NCBI GenBank assembly: GCA_958296065.1
Contig: CATQHX010000022.1
Location: forward strand, 1 to 61,973
Length of the DNA: 61,973 nucleotides
Direction: 5' to 3'
Origin: Vicinamibacterales bacterium
GTDB lineage: Bacteria; Acidobacteriota; Vicinamibacteria; Vicinamibacterales; UBA8438
In this document: positions 16,202-25,176 of the stretch, piece by piece
Layout: each line of letters opens with the position of its first letter
How positions within the stretch are numbered: the stretch's first letter is position 1
Translations under genes and position numbers: made by a program
Notes under the pieces: model-generated
Seen by the model: the letters and a program-made list of their open reading frames with translations, nothing else
Told to the model about the DNA's origin: nothing
Databases searched by the model: none

Positions 16202-16861
16202 ATGATAGCACCGGCCGGGGCGCCGTCGATTCCGCGCAGTCATGGCGACCTGGAGCGGCTTGTCGGTCCGCTCTGGGACTATCTCGCGGTTGCCGATGAG
16301 CCGGCTCCCGCGGACGTGATCTTCGTCTTCGGAAGCCAGGCGCTCGCGGTGCCGGTGCGTGCGGCCGAGCTGTATCGGGCCGGTCACGCCCCCGTCGTGT
16401 TGGTGACGGGACATTACGGCCGGATGACCCGCGATGTCTTCGATCGGCCGGAGGCGCTCGTCTTCCGGGATCGGCTGCTTCGGGACGGTGTGCCTCGAGA
16501 AGCCATCGTTACCGAGACCGAGGCAGGCAACACGCTCGAGAATGTGGTGTTCGGGCTGGCCGCTCTGAGCCGGAAGCGGATCGCGGTCGGGTCGGCGCTG
16601 CTCGTGGCGAAGCCGTTCGTGATGCGCCGCTGCGCGGCGACGTTCGCCCGGCAGGCGCCGGACATTCGTGTGCGGTGCTGTCCGCCGCAGACCGATGTGC
16701 AGCGCTCGGTAGATCGCACGCCGGCGGCGTTTGCGGCGCGCCTCGCGGCCGAGTTGGAGCGGCTGGAGCGTTATGCGGCGAAGGGAGACACCGCGCCTCA
16801 GGTGATTCCCGATACCGTGCGGGCCGCCGCTCGCCGGATAGCTGCGAAGATGAGCCGCTGA
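16202..16861 (+). CDS. YdcF/ElyC (DUF218) family protein
   Basis: The protein has 219 residues from the ATG at 16202. The DUF218 Rossmann-like pattern is clear: ADVIFVFGSQALAVPVRAAELYRAGHAPVVLVTGHYG, then VPREAIVTETEAGNTLENVVFGL, then SALLVAKPFVMRRCAATFA. ElyC/SanA relatives act in envelope biogenesis and YdcF binds S-adenosylmethionine, but the general activity is unsettled. No membrane helix is present, unlike ElyC, so it is closest to soluble YdcF. A GTG at 16184 would overlap the divergent amidase start. The two genes' starts lie back to back within 10 bp, so their promoters must sit inside each other's coding sequence or RNA leaders. Confidence 0.78.
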   Translation: MIAPAGAPSIPRSHGDLERLVGPLWDYLAVADEPAPADVIFVFGSQALAVPVRAAELYRAGHAPVVLVTGHYGRMTRDVFDRPEALVFRDRLLRDGVPREAIVTETEAGNTLENVVFGLAALSRKRIAVGSALLVAKPFVMRRCAATFARQAPDIRVRCCPPQTDVQRSVDRTPAAFAARLAAELERLERYAAKGDTAPQVIPDTVRAAARRIAAKMSR

Positions 16862-16896
16862 CGGACTCGGAATCCCGGGGCTTCGACCGTGGGTGC

Positions 16897-18282
16897 TCAG
16901 GCTCTCGCGCGGCCGGCCAGCATGAGGCCGCAGCCGACAAGGGCGCCCACCAGACCGACCATGGCGGGCGTCATTCCGAACAGGCGGTCTCCCGCTACGA
17001 CCTGCACGGCCACGAACGTCCCTACGCCGCCGACGATTGCCCCCATCGCTTCACGTGATCCGATGCGGCGCGTGTACAGCCCGCCGAGCACCGGGACAAA
17101 GAGGCTCACGGTGAGCAGGGTGTAGAAGAGTTGAAGCACGCTGGCTATCGACGCGGCCACGATGGCCAGCCCGGTGCCGAGAACTCCGCCCGTGACGGCG
17201 GCCCGGCGGGCCACCGTCAGGAGTTGGCGGTCACTTGCGTCGGGATCGACATACCGCCTGTACAGATCCTGGGAAAGTGACGTCGCCAGCATGAACAGGA
17301 TGGCGTCTGACGAGCTGACCTCGGCCGAGAACAGCGCGGCGAGGCCGAGCGCCCCCACGGCCGGCGGCAGCACGTCCATGAGCAGGGTCGGCAGGGCGAG
17401 CTCGGGGTTGTCGAGCCCCGGCGCGACCGAGCGGGCGATCATGCCGAGCAGCGGCGGCATTGTGGCGAAGACGAGTAGTACGGCGGCGTTCAGTCCGACG
17501 CCCAGCCGGACCGTGCGGTCGTCGCGTGCGCCATAGGTCTTCTGCAGCAATCCGGGCGAGATGATGAACGCCGGTCCCAGCATTACCAGGTAGAACCAGC
17601 CCGAGCTTCCGCCCTGCCAGACGTTCCAGTAGGCGTCGACGGAGCGGGTCGCGTCGTAGATGGCGCTCCAGCCCCCGGCCGCGGTGATGGCCAGCGGCAG
17701 CGCCACGATGAATCCGGCCAGCAGCACCACCAGTTGCACTGCATTGACCCAGGCGGCGGTCAGGAGCCCGCCGGCGGTGAAGTAGACGATGACGACAGCG
17801 CCACCGGTGATGCAGCCGAGCCACGGCGGCAGTCCGACGACGACGTTGAGGACCCAGCCGATGCCGATGATCTGGGCGGCCAGGATAGCCAGGGTCCCCA
17901 TCCAGAGCAGAACGGTAGTGGTCAGCCGCACCTGCTCTCCGAAGCGGTACTCGAGGTAGTCGCCGAGCGTGCGCAACTCCTGTTCCGCGGCGATACGCCG
18001 GATGCGCGGCCCGATCCAGAACGCCAGCACGATCGATCCGAGGCCGGCCGAGCCCACCCACCACCATGCGCTCAGACCGTCGGCGTAGCCGAGCCCGGCG
18101 GCCGCCACCGTCGATCCGGCGCCGATGTTCGCGGCGAGCATCGTGGAGAAGAGCAGGGACGGACCGAGCCGCCGGCCGGCGACGAAGAACTCGGACGAGC
18201 TTCGAACCGTCCGCCCGATCCACAGGCCGATGCCCATGAGGGCGGCGGCATACGCGAGGAGAACGGTCAGATGCAGAGACAT
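16897..18282 (-). CDS. Sodium:solute symporter family transporter
   Basis: The protein has 461 residues and about 12-13 helices. SSS-family signs are SSEFFVAGRRLGPSLLFSTMLAANIGAGSTVAAAGLGY near the N-terminus (the unwound helix 1 and Na2 region) and ALGLAALFSAEVSSSDAILFMLATSLSQDLYRRYV around residues 305-345. The family couples sodium entry to uptake of sugars, amino acids, pantothenate or carboxylates. It is downstream of a tannase-like esterase by 27 bp on the same strand. An aromatic or other carboxylic acid released by that enzyme is therefore a plausible substrate, by context only. Family length and motifs look complete. Confidence 0.85.
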   Translation of the reverse strand: MSLHLTVLLAYAAALMGIGLWIGRTVRSSSEFFVAGRRLGPSLLFSTMLAANIGAGSTVAAAGLGYADGLSAWWWVGSAGLGSIVLAFWIGPRIRRIAAEQELRTLGDYLEYRFGEQVRLTTTVLLWMGTLAILAAQIIGIGWVLNVVVGLPPWLGCITGGAVVIVYFTAGGLLTAAWVNAVQLVVLLAGFIVALPLAITAAGGWSAIYDATRSVDAYWNVWQGGSSGWFYLVMLGPAFIISPGLLQKTYGARDDRTVRLGVGLNAAVLLVFATMPPLLGMIARSVAPGLDNPELALPTLLMDVLPPAVGALGLAALFSAEVSSSDAILFMLATSLSQDLYRRYVDPDASDRQLLTVARRAAVTGGVLGTGLAIVAASIASVLQLFYTLLTVSLFVPVLGGLYTRRIGSREAMGAIVGGVGTFVAVQVVAGDRLFGMTPAMVGLVGALVGCGLMLAGRARA

Positions 18283-18309
18283 CGCGGATGCGCGCCGTCA
18301 CGAGCGCGG

Positions 18310-19917
18310 CTATTGCTCGTTCATGCACGAGAAGCTGCGTGCGTCGTCCGGATTCCCGGCGCCGTCCCACTGCGAGGTGGCGGGGTACGCGCAGATGGGG
18401 CGGCTCCGGACCACCGTGTCGTCCTCCACTCGGGTCGCCGGGATCGAGTCCGGTGCCACGCCTTCTTCCACCCACCGTTCGAGTGCCGGCAGCGGGTCCA
18501 CTTGGTTGTATCCCGGACCGCCCGAGCAGTGTCCCATGCCCGGCACCAGAAACAGCCGGAAGAAGTCCCGGGTTTCGGAAAGGGCGCGCTCGCGAGTCGT
18601 GCCGTCGTCCGGGACAGTGCCGCGCGTTGCCGCGAGCACGCTTTCGTAGTAGTTGATCGACCCGAGGGGCGAAATGTCCGGATCGCTCCAGCCGTGGTAG
18701 ACGAGGAGCTTCGCTCCGCCGTTCCGGAACCGGGTCAGATCGGGGTCCGCGCTGTCGAGGGCCGCCCCGACCTTGTCGAGCGCGAACGCGAGATCCGCGT
18801 CGTAGTCGAAAGTGCGGAAGTTCCAGTCCGGATCCTCGAAGACCATGTACCTGAAGAAGCCGTCCGCGGCGCGCCAGTGGAGGCTGGTGAACGGCTCGCT
18901 GCCGGTGACCCACGAGCCCCAACCTCCGCCAGGCCCGTTCTCGCCTCCGGGTACCAGACCGGGAAAGACGACGTCTCCGGCCGAGTTGCGCGAACCGGCC
19001 CAGATGTCGCTGACGGCTTGCACCTGCGGCGGCGTGAGGCAGCCGTCGTGGTCCTCGTCGCCGGGACAGGTGAGCGCCGCGGGATCGAAACGGCAGGCGC
19101 GCGGGTCGTCCAGCACGCCGTCCGCGAGGCCGTCGAGCGCGTCGCAGGCGGCGTTGACGGCGGCGGCCAGCGCCGGCAGCTTCGTCGGAGGGATGTAGCT
19201 TCCCGGGTCGCGCAGCGTGGCGAGCGCGTACCAGAGGTGTGCCCCGGCGTAGAATCGCGTCCAGTCGTTGGCGGGATTGCCGGCCACGATGCCGTCGAAG
19301 TCTTCCGGATAGCGTTGCGCCTCCATCAGGCCCTGCTGGCCGCCCTTCGAGCAACCGACGTAGTACGAATAGCGCGGTGGACGCTCATAGAACGCCGTGG
19401 TGATCGCCTTGCCGTTCTCGGCCGTGACGTGCAGGGCCCGGTGTCCGAAATCCTCGACGAGGTCGGGGCGGCCGAGAGCCCACGACGCGTCGAAGCCGCC
19501 CGCGCCGGGGCGCACGTGTCCGGTGTCGGTGCTCGCGGCGGCGTAGCCGCGCCGGAGTGCGCCTGCCATGGCGCCGTAGCTGATGACGCCGGCCATGCCG
19601 CCGTTGCCCGAGACGTGGAACTTGCCGTTCCAGTCGTCCACGGGCAGCCAGACCTCGAAGGCGACGGCCGGCTCGGTCACCCCCGCGACGCGGCAGATCG
19701 ACGGAATCGTGAGCGCGGAACTCGCCCCGGGCGGCGTGAACGTACCGGCCGGAACGATTTCCGCGCTCCGGAGGGTGGTCGCCGGCAGCTCGAGCGCCGC
19801 AAGCGCCGCGCAGGGTGCGGCGGCAACCGGTCCCGCGCACAGCAGCAGGACGCAGCCAGCGGCAGCGCCGGTAGCGGATCTCGGGAAGCGAACCGGGGCG
19901 TCGCGGAGCAACGGCAT
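18310..19917 (-). CDS. Exported tannase/feruloyl esterase family protein
   Basis: The protein has 535 residues. The N-terminus is a signal peptide (about 1-34, GPVAAAPC). The alpha/beta-hydrolase of the tannase family (PF07519) shows WNGKFHVSGNGGMAGVI, YAAASTDTGH and the nucleophile motif YYVGCSKGGQQGLMEAQRYPEDFDGIVAGNPA. The catalytic Asp follows near KLLVYHGWSDPDISP and the His is in VPGMGHCSGG. The paired Cys flanking the Ser and His (GCS and GHC) match the family disulfide. Substrates are galloyl or feruloyl esters. The start has GAGG about 8 nt upstream. It heads a two-gene unit with the SSS carrier and diverges from two DUF5916 genes. Confidence 0.88.
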   Translation of the reverse strand: MPLLRDAPVRFPRSATGAAAGCVLLLCAGPVAAAPCAALAALELPATTLRSAEIVPAGTFTPPGASSALTIPSICRVAGVTEPAVAFEVWLPVDDWNGKFHVSGNGGMAGVISYGAMAGALRRGYAAASTDTGHVRPGAGGFDASWALGRPDLVEDFGHRALHVTAENGKAITTAFYERPPRYSYYVGCSKGGQQGLMEAQRYPEDFDGIVAGNPANDWTRFYAGAHLWYALATLRDPGSYIPPTKLPALAAAVNAACDALDGLADGVLDDPRACRFDPAALTCPGDEDHDGCLTPPQVQAVSDIWAGSRNSAGDVVFPGLVPGGENGPGGGWGSWVTGSEPFTSLHWRAADGFFRYMVFEDPDWNFRTFDYDADLAFALDKVGAALDSADPDLTRFRNGGAKLLVYHGWSDPDISPLGSINYYESVLAATRGTVPDDGTTRERALSETRDFFRLFLVPGMGHCSGGPGYNQVDPLPALERWVEEGVAPDSIPATRVEDDTVVRSRPICAYPATSQWDGAGNPDDARSFSCMNEQ

Positions 19918-19989
19918 GGCGGAACCTCGTGTCCGGATACGATATCGGCGGCGACCTGGAGTCGTCAGCCAGCGTTTGTCTTCAGTAGC

Positions 19990-20010
19990 TTGACGGCGTT
20001 TACGGTAAAC
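19990..20010 (+). promoter_or_regulatory. Candidate -35 and palindromic operator in tannase/DUF5916 gap
   Basis: TTGACG at 19990-19995 could be a -35 for the DUF5916 gene. GTTTACGGTAAAC at 19998-20010 is a perfect palindrome about a central G, placed inside the spacer where a repressor would block polymerase. It lies midway between the divergent starts at 19917 and 20098 and could act on both. No matching regulator gene is adjacent. Confidence 0.42.
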
Positions 20011-20097
20011 TGCAACTGTGGCGCTGGCGGTCGGCCGGACGGGCGGATGCCGTCGGGCCGTCGATTCCACTTGGTCGTCTGTGCGACAGGTCCAGAC

Positions 20098-22473
20098 ATG
20101 AACACAACAAGCGTGTGCATCTGCGTGGCGATCGCGGCGCGGCGGTTCCGATGTTGCGTGGCCCTGGCGGCGGCGGTCTGCCTTGCAGCGGCGTCCGCCA
20201 GCGCGCAGAGCGCGCCCGCGGGGAGCGACTCGGCGGGAAGCGACTCGCCCGTGGGGCGTGCGGTCGCCGGATTCGAGCTCGCCGCCCAGTCGTCGATAAA
20301 GGTGGTCCGTGCGGCTCGCGTGGAGCAGGAGCCGCGGATGGACGGCAACGTGCTCGGCGACCCCGTCTGGGCCGCCGCGCAACCGGTGGGTGGATTCCGC
20401 CAGACCTTCCCGGACGAGGGCCTGCCCGCCACAGAACGGACCGAGGTGCGCGTCCTCTTCACGTCCGACACCATCTACTTCGGCGTCATCTGCTACGACA
20501 GCGATCCGGCGTCCATCATCATGAGCGACAGCCGGCGCGACTCGTCGATGACCGACGCCGACAGCTTCCAGATGGTGCTCGACACGTTCCAGGACCAGCA
20601 GAACGGCTTCGTATTCGGCACGACGCCGGCCGGACAGGAGTACGACGGGCAGGTCATCAACGAGGGAGGCACGCGCGGCTCCTCGCGCCGGTCGGGGAGT
20701 GGCGGCTTCTCCCGGGGGAGCGCCGGCGGCTTCAACCTGAACTGGGACGGTGCGTGGCAGGTACAGACGGCGATCTCCGACATCGGCTGGAGCGCCGAGT
20801 TCGCCATTCCGTTCCGGACCGTTCGGTATCCGGCGCGCGAGTTCCAGTCGTGGGGAGTCAACTTCCAGCGCAACATCCGCCGCCGCAGCGAGATCTCCTA
20901 CTGGGCCCCGCTGCCTCGCCAGTACAACCTGTACCGTGTCTCGATGGCCGGCCAGCTCGCCGGTTTGGCCACGCCGGGGGGGCTCGCCAACAACCTGCAG
21001 ATGACGCCGTACGCCATCGGCGAGACCGGCGTGCGCCGTGGCGATGGCGGGGCGTCGACGATGCAGGGCGACTACGCGTACGGCGCCGACCTCAAGTACA
21101 GCATCAACTCGGGTCTGACCCTCGACGGGACCTTCAATACCGACTTCGCGCAGGTCGAGGTGGACGACCAGCAGATCAATCTCGACCGCTTCAACCTGTT
21201 CTTCCCCGAGAAGCGGCCGTTCTTCCTGGAGAACGCGGGCATCTTCACCGTGAACAACCAGTCGGCGAGCGGACGCCAGCTCGGGCAGACGGAACTGTTC
21301 TTCAGTCGCAGGATTGGTATCAGCGATGCCGGGACGCAGATTCCGATCCAGGCGGGCGCCCGGCTGTCGGGCAAGGTTTCCGACGATCTCACCGTCGGCG
21401 TGATCAACATGCAGACGGAAGGGATCGAGGGTGTCGCCGGCGCGAACAACTTCTCGGTGACCCGCGTGCGCCGCGACCTGCCCAACCGTTCCAGTATCGG
21501 GGGGCTTTTCATCAACCGGCAGGGAACCGGGCAGCTCTCTCGCGCGGACGACTACAACCGCACCTACGCCGTGGACGGCCGGTGGGGCATCGGACAGAAC
21601 GGCATGGTGTCGGGCTTCTACGGCGGCACGCAGACCCCCGGAATGGTCGGCCGCGATCACGCCCTGAGCCTCTCCGGGATCTACAACTCCGAGATGTGGC
21701 GCATCAGCAGCGGCTACAAGGAGAACGGGGAGGACTTCAACCCCGAGGTCGGCTTCGTCACGCGGACCGGGTTCCGCAACTACGACCTGGCCGTGCAGAA
21801 CACCTCCCGGCCCGAGGGGTTCCTGAAGTTCCAGGAGCTGCGGCCGCACATGTCGTACAGCCACTTCTGGAACTTCGACGGCATCACGGAGACCACGTAT
21901 CTCCACACCCACTTCCAGGGGGAGTTCGAGGACAGCTCGTCGGCCGGCATCGCCTACGACGTGCGCAGCGAGAACGTTTTCGACACGTTCTCGGTCTCCG
22001 GTCTGGCCATTCCACCCGGCCGCTACGACTGGGCCGAGGTGAGCTCGTCGGTCTACTACGACCGCTCGGCCCCGGTCAGTGCCGGGGTCCGCGCGGAAGC
22101 GGGTGGGTTCTTCGGCGGCTCCATCATGACCCTGCGGCCGTCGGTGCGCGCCCGCATCGGCGAGATCTTCAACCTGCAGCTCAGCTACAGCCGCAACGAC
22201 ATCGAACTTCCGTCGGGCAGCACCATCACCAACCTGACGAGCGTGCGCGCCGGGTACAATTTCTCCCCGCGGGTGTTTCTGCAGACGTTGTTGCAGCACA
22301 ACGACAGCGCCCAGCTCTGGTCGCTGAACTTCCGCTTCGGCTGGCTGCAGGACGCCAACACCGGCCTGTTCCTCGTCTATAACGAGACGGAAGGCATTCT
22401 CGACTACGTGCCGACCGGCGCCGGCCGGAGCGTGATCGTCAAGTACAGCTACCTGTTCGACGTCCTCGACTGA
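20098..22473 (+). CDS. DUF5916 outer-membrane protein with CBM9-like N-terminal domain (paralog 1)
   Basis: The protein has 791 residues. A signal peptide (about 1-37, ASASAQ) is followed by a Ser/Gly linker, then a CBM9-like carbohydrate-binding domain (about 80-290: MDGNVLGDPVWAAAQPVGGFRQTFPDEG, EVRVLFTSDTIYFGVICYDSDP, DSFQMVLDTFQDQQNGFVFGTTPAG). The DUF5916 region (about 330-791) is rich in alternating beta strands and ends in an aromatic VKYSYLFDVLD tail. LTLDGTFNTDFAQVEVDDQQINLDRFNLFFPEKRPFFLENAG is the family signature. It is predicted to be an outer-membrane beta-barrel that may bind glycans; the true role is unknown. A very long antisense-like open frame upstream of the ATG is not accepted as coding. 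The next gene is its close paralog. Confidence 0.83.
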   Translation: MNTTSVCICVAIAARRFRCCVALAAAVCLAAASASAQSAPAGSDSAGSDSPVGRAVAGFELAAQSSIKVVRAARVEQEPRMDGNVLGDPVWAAAQPVGGFRQTFPDEGLPATERTEVRVLFTSDTIYFGVICYDSDPASIIMSDSRRDSSMTDADSFQMVLDTFQDQQNGFVFGTTPAGQEYDGQVINEGGTRGSSRRSGSGGFSRGSAGGFNLNWDGAWQVQTAISDIGWSAEFAIPFRTVRYPAREFQSWGVNFQRNIRRRSEISYWAPLPRQYNLYRVSMAGQLAGLATPGGLANNLQMTPYAIGETGVRRGDGGASTMQGDYAYGADLKYSINSGLTLDGTFNTDFAQVEVDDQQINLDRFNLFFPEKRPFFLENAGIFTVNNQSASGRQLGQTELFFSRRIGISDAGTQIPIQAGARLSGKVSDDLTVGVINMQTEGIEGVAGANNFSVTRVRRDLPNRSSIGGLFINRQGTGQLSRADDYNRTYAVDGRWGIGQNGMVSGFYGGTQTPGMVGRDHALSLSGIYNSEMWRISSGYKENGEDFNPEVGFVTRTGFRNYDLAVQNTSRPEGFLKFQELRPHMSYSHFWNFDGITETTYLHTHFQGEFEDSSSAGIAYDVRSENVFDTFSVSGLAIPPGRYDWAEVSSSVYYDRSAPVSAGVRAEAGGFFGGSIMTLRPSVRARIGEIFNLQLSYSRNDIELPSGSTITNLTSVRAGYNFSPRVFLQTLLQHNDSAQLWSLNFRFGWLQDANTGLFLVYNETEGILDYVPTGAGRSVIVKYSYLFDVLD

Positions 22474-22505
22474 GGCTGTCGGCCGCACCCGGTGCAAACC
22501 CATGG

Positions 22506-22613
22506 CCAGGAGTCTGCGTCGCAGAACGCAACGGAGCGAATTCTGCGGGCGCAAGCTCCCGGGGCGGCGGGGGATGGGGCCGAACACGGAGTCCGGCGCC
22601 GGGTTTGGCGGCG
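22506..22613 (+). repeat. Dispersed copy of the 107-bp repeat
   Basis: This copy runs from CCAGGAGTCTGCGTCGCAG through AGAACGCAACGGAGCGAA and GGGGCCGAACACGGAG to GGGTTTGGCGGCG. It is almost full length and in the same orientation as 3214-3320. It lies between two DUF5916 paralogs and lengthens the open frame of the second one artificially. Confidence 0.75.
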
Positions 22614-22705
22614 CTGGTGGTCCGAATCTGTGGGGGCGGCGGCCCCGCTTCTGCTCCTCGAACCGGGCCCAGGCTTCAGCGTGGCGGCGCCACGCGCATC
22701 CGGCC

Positions 22706-25039
22706 GTGCGGATCCTGGCCATCGTCGCGGCCCTCGGGATGCCGTCGGCGGGAGTTGCGCAGTCGACCGCCGAGCAGGCTTCCGCTCCGGCGGCCGAGCC
22801 GGCAAGGCAATCGGCGGCCGGTTTCGAGATCGCTGCGATCGGCGGCGGACGCGTCGCGAGAGCCGTCGAGTCCGTGGTGGCGCCGGTGCTCGACGGGGCC
22901 GTGCTCGACGATCCCGCCTGGGCGAGCGCTCCGCCCGCCACCGGTTTCGTGCAGACCCAGCCGGACGAAGGCCGGCCGGCGTCCGAGCGGACCGAGGTTC
23001 GGATCGTCTACACCGCGGACACGGTCTACTTCGGCGTCGTCTGCTACGACAGCGACCCGTCGTCGATCATCGTCACCGACAGCCGTCGGGATTCTTCGCT
23101 CGCCGACAGCGACAGCTTCCAGCTCATCCTCGACACGTTCCTCGATCGGCAGAACGGCTTCATCTTCGGCACCAGCCCCTCCGGCCAGGAGTACGACGGG
23201 CAGCTCGTCAACGAAGGGGCGGGCGGCAGCGGCATGGGGTTCGGCGGCGGCGGCCAGGTCGGTGGCGCCGGCGGGGGCTTCAACCAGAACTGGGACGGCG
23301 TGTGGCAGGTGCGCACCGCCATCTCGGAGGTGGGCTGGACGGCGGAGTTCGCCATCCCGTTTCGTACCCTTCGCTTCCCGTCCGGCCGCGAGCAGACCTG
23401 GGGCGTCAACTTCCAGCGCAACATCCGCCGGCGCAACGAGCAGGCGTACTGGTCGCCGCTGCCGCGGCAATACGACCTGTTCCGCGTCTCGCTCGCCGGA
23501 CAGTTGGGCGGCGTCCGGGCGCCCGAGGGGCTCTGGCGCACGCTGCAGGTGACCCCCTACGTCATCGGCGAAACGGTCAATCGCGTCGACCGGCCGGACC
23601 GCTCCACGCTCGCGCTGGGCGATTTCGGCGGCGACCTGAAGTACGGCGTCACGTCCGGGCTGGCGCTCGACCTGACCTACAACACCGACTTCGCGCAGGT
23701 GGAGGTCGACGACCAGCAGATCAATCTCGATCGGTTCCAGCTCTTCTTTCCCGAGAAGCGCCCGTTCTTCCTGGAGAACGCCGGGGCGTTCACGGTGACC
23801 AACAGCGGTGGGGCGGCGTTCAACGACCCCGGCCAGACGGACCTCTTCTTCAGCCGGCGCATCGGAATCGGCAGCGCGGGACAGGCGATTCCCATCCTGG
23901 GCGGCGCGCGGCTGTCGGGAAGGGTCTCCGAAGACGTCACCGTGGGCTTCCTGAACATGCAGACCGAGGCTGTCGGCAGCGGGACGCCCGCCAACAACTT
24001 CACCGTGGCGCGGTTGCGGCACGATCTGCCCAACCGGTCGAGCGTCGGCGGGCTGCTCGTGAGCCGCCAGGCCACCGGACCGTTGGCCGGGGCCGACAAC
24101 TACAACCGGACCTACGCCTTCGATGGGCGCTGGGGCTTCGGACAGAACGGCATGGTCTCGGGGTTCGCGGCCAGGACCGAGACGCCGTTCCGCGGCGGGC
24201 GGCACTTCGATCAGGATCACGCCTTCGACCTGGCTGTCGACTACAACACCGAAGCGTGGCGCCTGCGCGGCGGCGTCATGGAGATGGGCAGGGACTTCAA
24301 TCCGGAGGTCGGCTTCGTGCGGCGAACCGGGTTCCGGAAAATGGACGCCGGGATATTCAACACATCCCGGCCGCCGTCCAACTGGTTCCGGATTCAGGAA
24401 GTACAACCCCACGTCACGTTCAACCGGTTCTGGGACATCGAGACCGGCTTCATCCAGACATCCCTGCTTCACATGGACAGCGGCTGGGAGTTCGAGGACA
24501 GCTCGAGGGCGATCACCGCCTGGAACGTCCGCAAGGAGGGTGTGACCCGCCCGTTCACGATCTCCGGCGTGCCCGTCGCCCCCGGCTCCTACGACTGGCA
24601 CGAGATCAACCTCAACTACAACTCGGACCGCTCGGCCCCGATGGGCTACGGGGTCCGGTTCCAGCAGAGCGGGTTCTTCGGAGGCACGCTGCAGGTGGTC
24701 GGTCCGACCTTCAACTTCCGGCGGGGCGAGGCGCTGAACGTCGAGCTCCGGTGGAGCCGCAACGACATCGATTTGCCGGCGGATCACGTCATCACGAACC
24801 TGGTGTCGAGCCGCGTCGCCTACAATTTCTCCCCCCGCGTGTTCGTCCAGAGCCTGGTGCAGCGCAACGACAGCACCAACCTCTGGTCGGTCAATCTCCG
24901 CTTCGGCTGGCTGCGGGAGGGCAACACGGGCCTGTTCTTCGTCTTCAACCAGTCGGACGGTCTCGGCGACTTCATTCTGCCGGGGAGCGGCCGCAGCGTG
25001 ATCCTGAAGTACACGCACCTGCTCGATCTGCTGCAGTAG
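22706..25039 (+). CDS. DUF5916 outer-membrane protein with CBM9-like N-terminal domain (paralog 2)
   Basis: The protein has about 777 residues from GTG 22706, which begins a short signal peptide VRILAIVAALGMPSAGVAQ. An in-frame ATG at 22502 would add 68 residues, but most of those codons are a dispersed repeat, so the later start is preferred; neither has a clear Shine-Dalgarno. Domains mirror paralog 1: CBM9-like (VLDGAVLDDPAWASAPPATGFVQTQPDEG), an FNQNWDGVWQVRTAISEVGWTAEFAIPFRTLRF strand-rich core and the same DFAQVEVDDQQINLDRFQLFFPEKRPFFLENAG motif. The barrel ends YTHLLDLLQ. The two proteins are similar along the whole mature length and appear to be a tandem duplication. A Gly-rich loop near 170-190 differs between them. 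Confidence 0.82.
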   Translation: MRILAIVAALGMPSAGVAQSTAEQASAPAAEPARQSAAGFEIAAIGGGRVARAVESVVAPVLDGAVLDDPAWASAPPATGFVQTQPDEGRPASERTEVRIVYTADTVYFGVVCYDSDPSSIIVTDSRRDSSLADSDSFQLILDTFLDRQNGFIFGTSPSGQEYDGQLVNEGAGGSGMGFGGGGQVGGAGGGFNQNWDGVWQVRTAISEVGWTAEFAIPFRTLRFPSGREQTWGVNFQRNIRRRNEQAYWSPLPRQYDLFRVSLAGQLGGVRAPEGLWRTLQVTPYVIGETVNRVDRPDRSTLALGDFGGDLKYGVTSGLALDLTYNTDFAQVEVDDQQINLDRFQLFFPEKRPFFLENAGAFTVTNSGGAAFNDPGQTDLFFSRRIGIGSAGQAIPILGGARLSGRVSEDVTVGFLNMQTEAVGSGTPANNFTVARLRHDLPNRSSVGGLLVSRQATGPLAGADNYNRTYAFDGRWGFGQNGMVSGFAARTETPFRGGRHFDQDHAFDLAVDYNTEAWRLRGGVMEMGRDFNPEVGFVRRTGFRKMDAGIFNTSRPPSNWFRIQEVQPHVTFNRFWDIETGFIQTSLLHMDSGWEFEDSSRAITAWNVRKEGVTRPFTISGVPVAPGSYDWHEINLNYNSDRSAPMGYGVRFQQSGFFGGTLQVVGPTFNFRRGEALNVELRWSRNDIDLPADHVITNLVSSRVAYNFSPRVFVQSLVQRNDSTNLWSVNLRFGWLREGNTGLFFVFNQSDGLGDFILPGSGRSVILKYTHLLDLLQ

Positions 25040-25105
25040 GCGTTGGGGTTCAGAACAACACCGAGGCCTTGCACGCCCGTCTTCCCGAGTGGCGAGACGG
25101 CTACG

Positions 25106-25119
25106 GCGGCAAGAGCCGC
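25106..25119 (+). terminator. Possible terminator hairpin after DUF5916 paralog 2
   Basis: GCGGC, loop AAGA, GCCGC forms a short stem in the convergent gap between the DUF5916 gene and the radical SAM gene. No T-run follows, so a termination role is a weak inference. Confidence 0.25.
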
Positions 25120-25176
25120 TTCACCGCGCAACGGAAGCCGGGTAGCACGGTCGCTTCGATTCCCGGACCGTGGCGT

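Noticed and set aside
17734..20097. Long plus-strand open frame running into the DUF5916 gene
   Set aside because: It is antisense to the SSS and tannase genes, whose motifs are clear; GC-rich codon structure keeps the opposite frame open.
19918..22941. Minus-strand open frame extending the tannase upstream for about 1000 codons
   Set aside because: It is antisense to DUF5916 paralog 1 and lacks a family match; the signal peptide begins at 19917.
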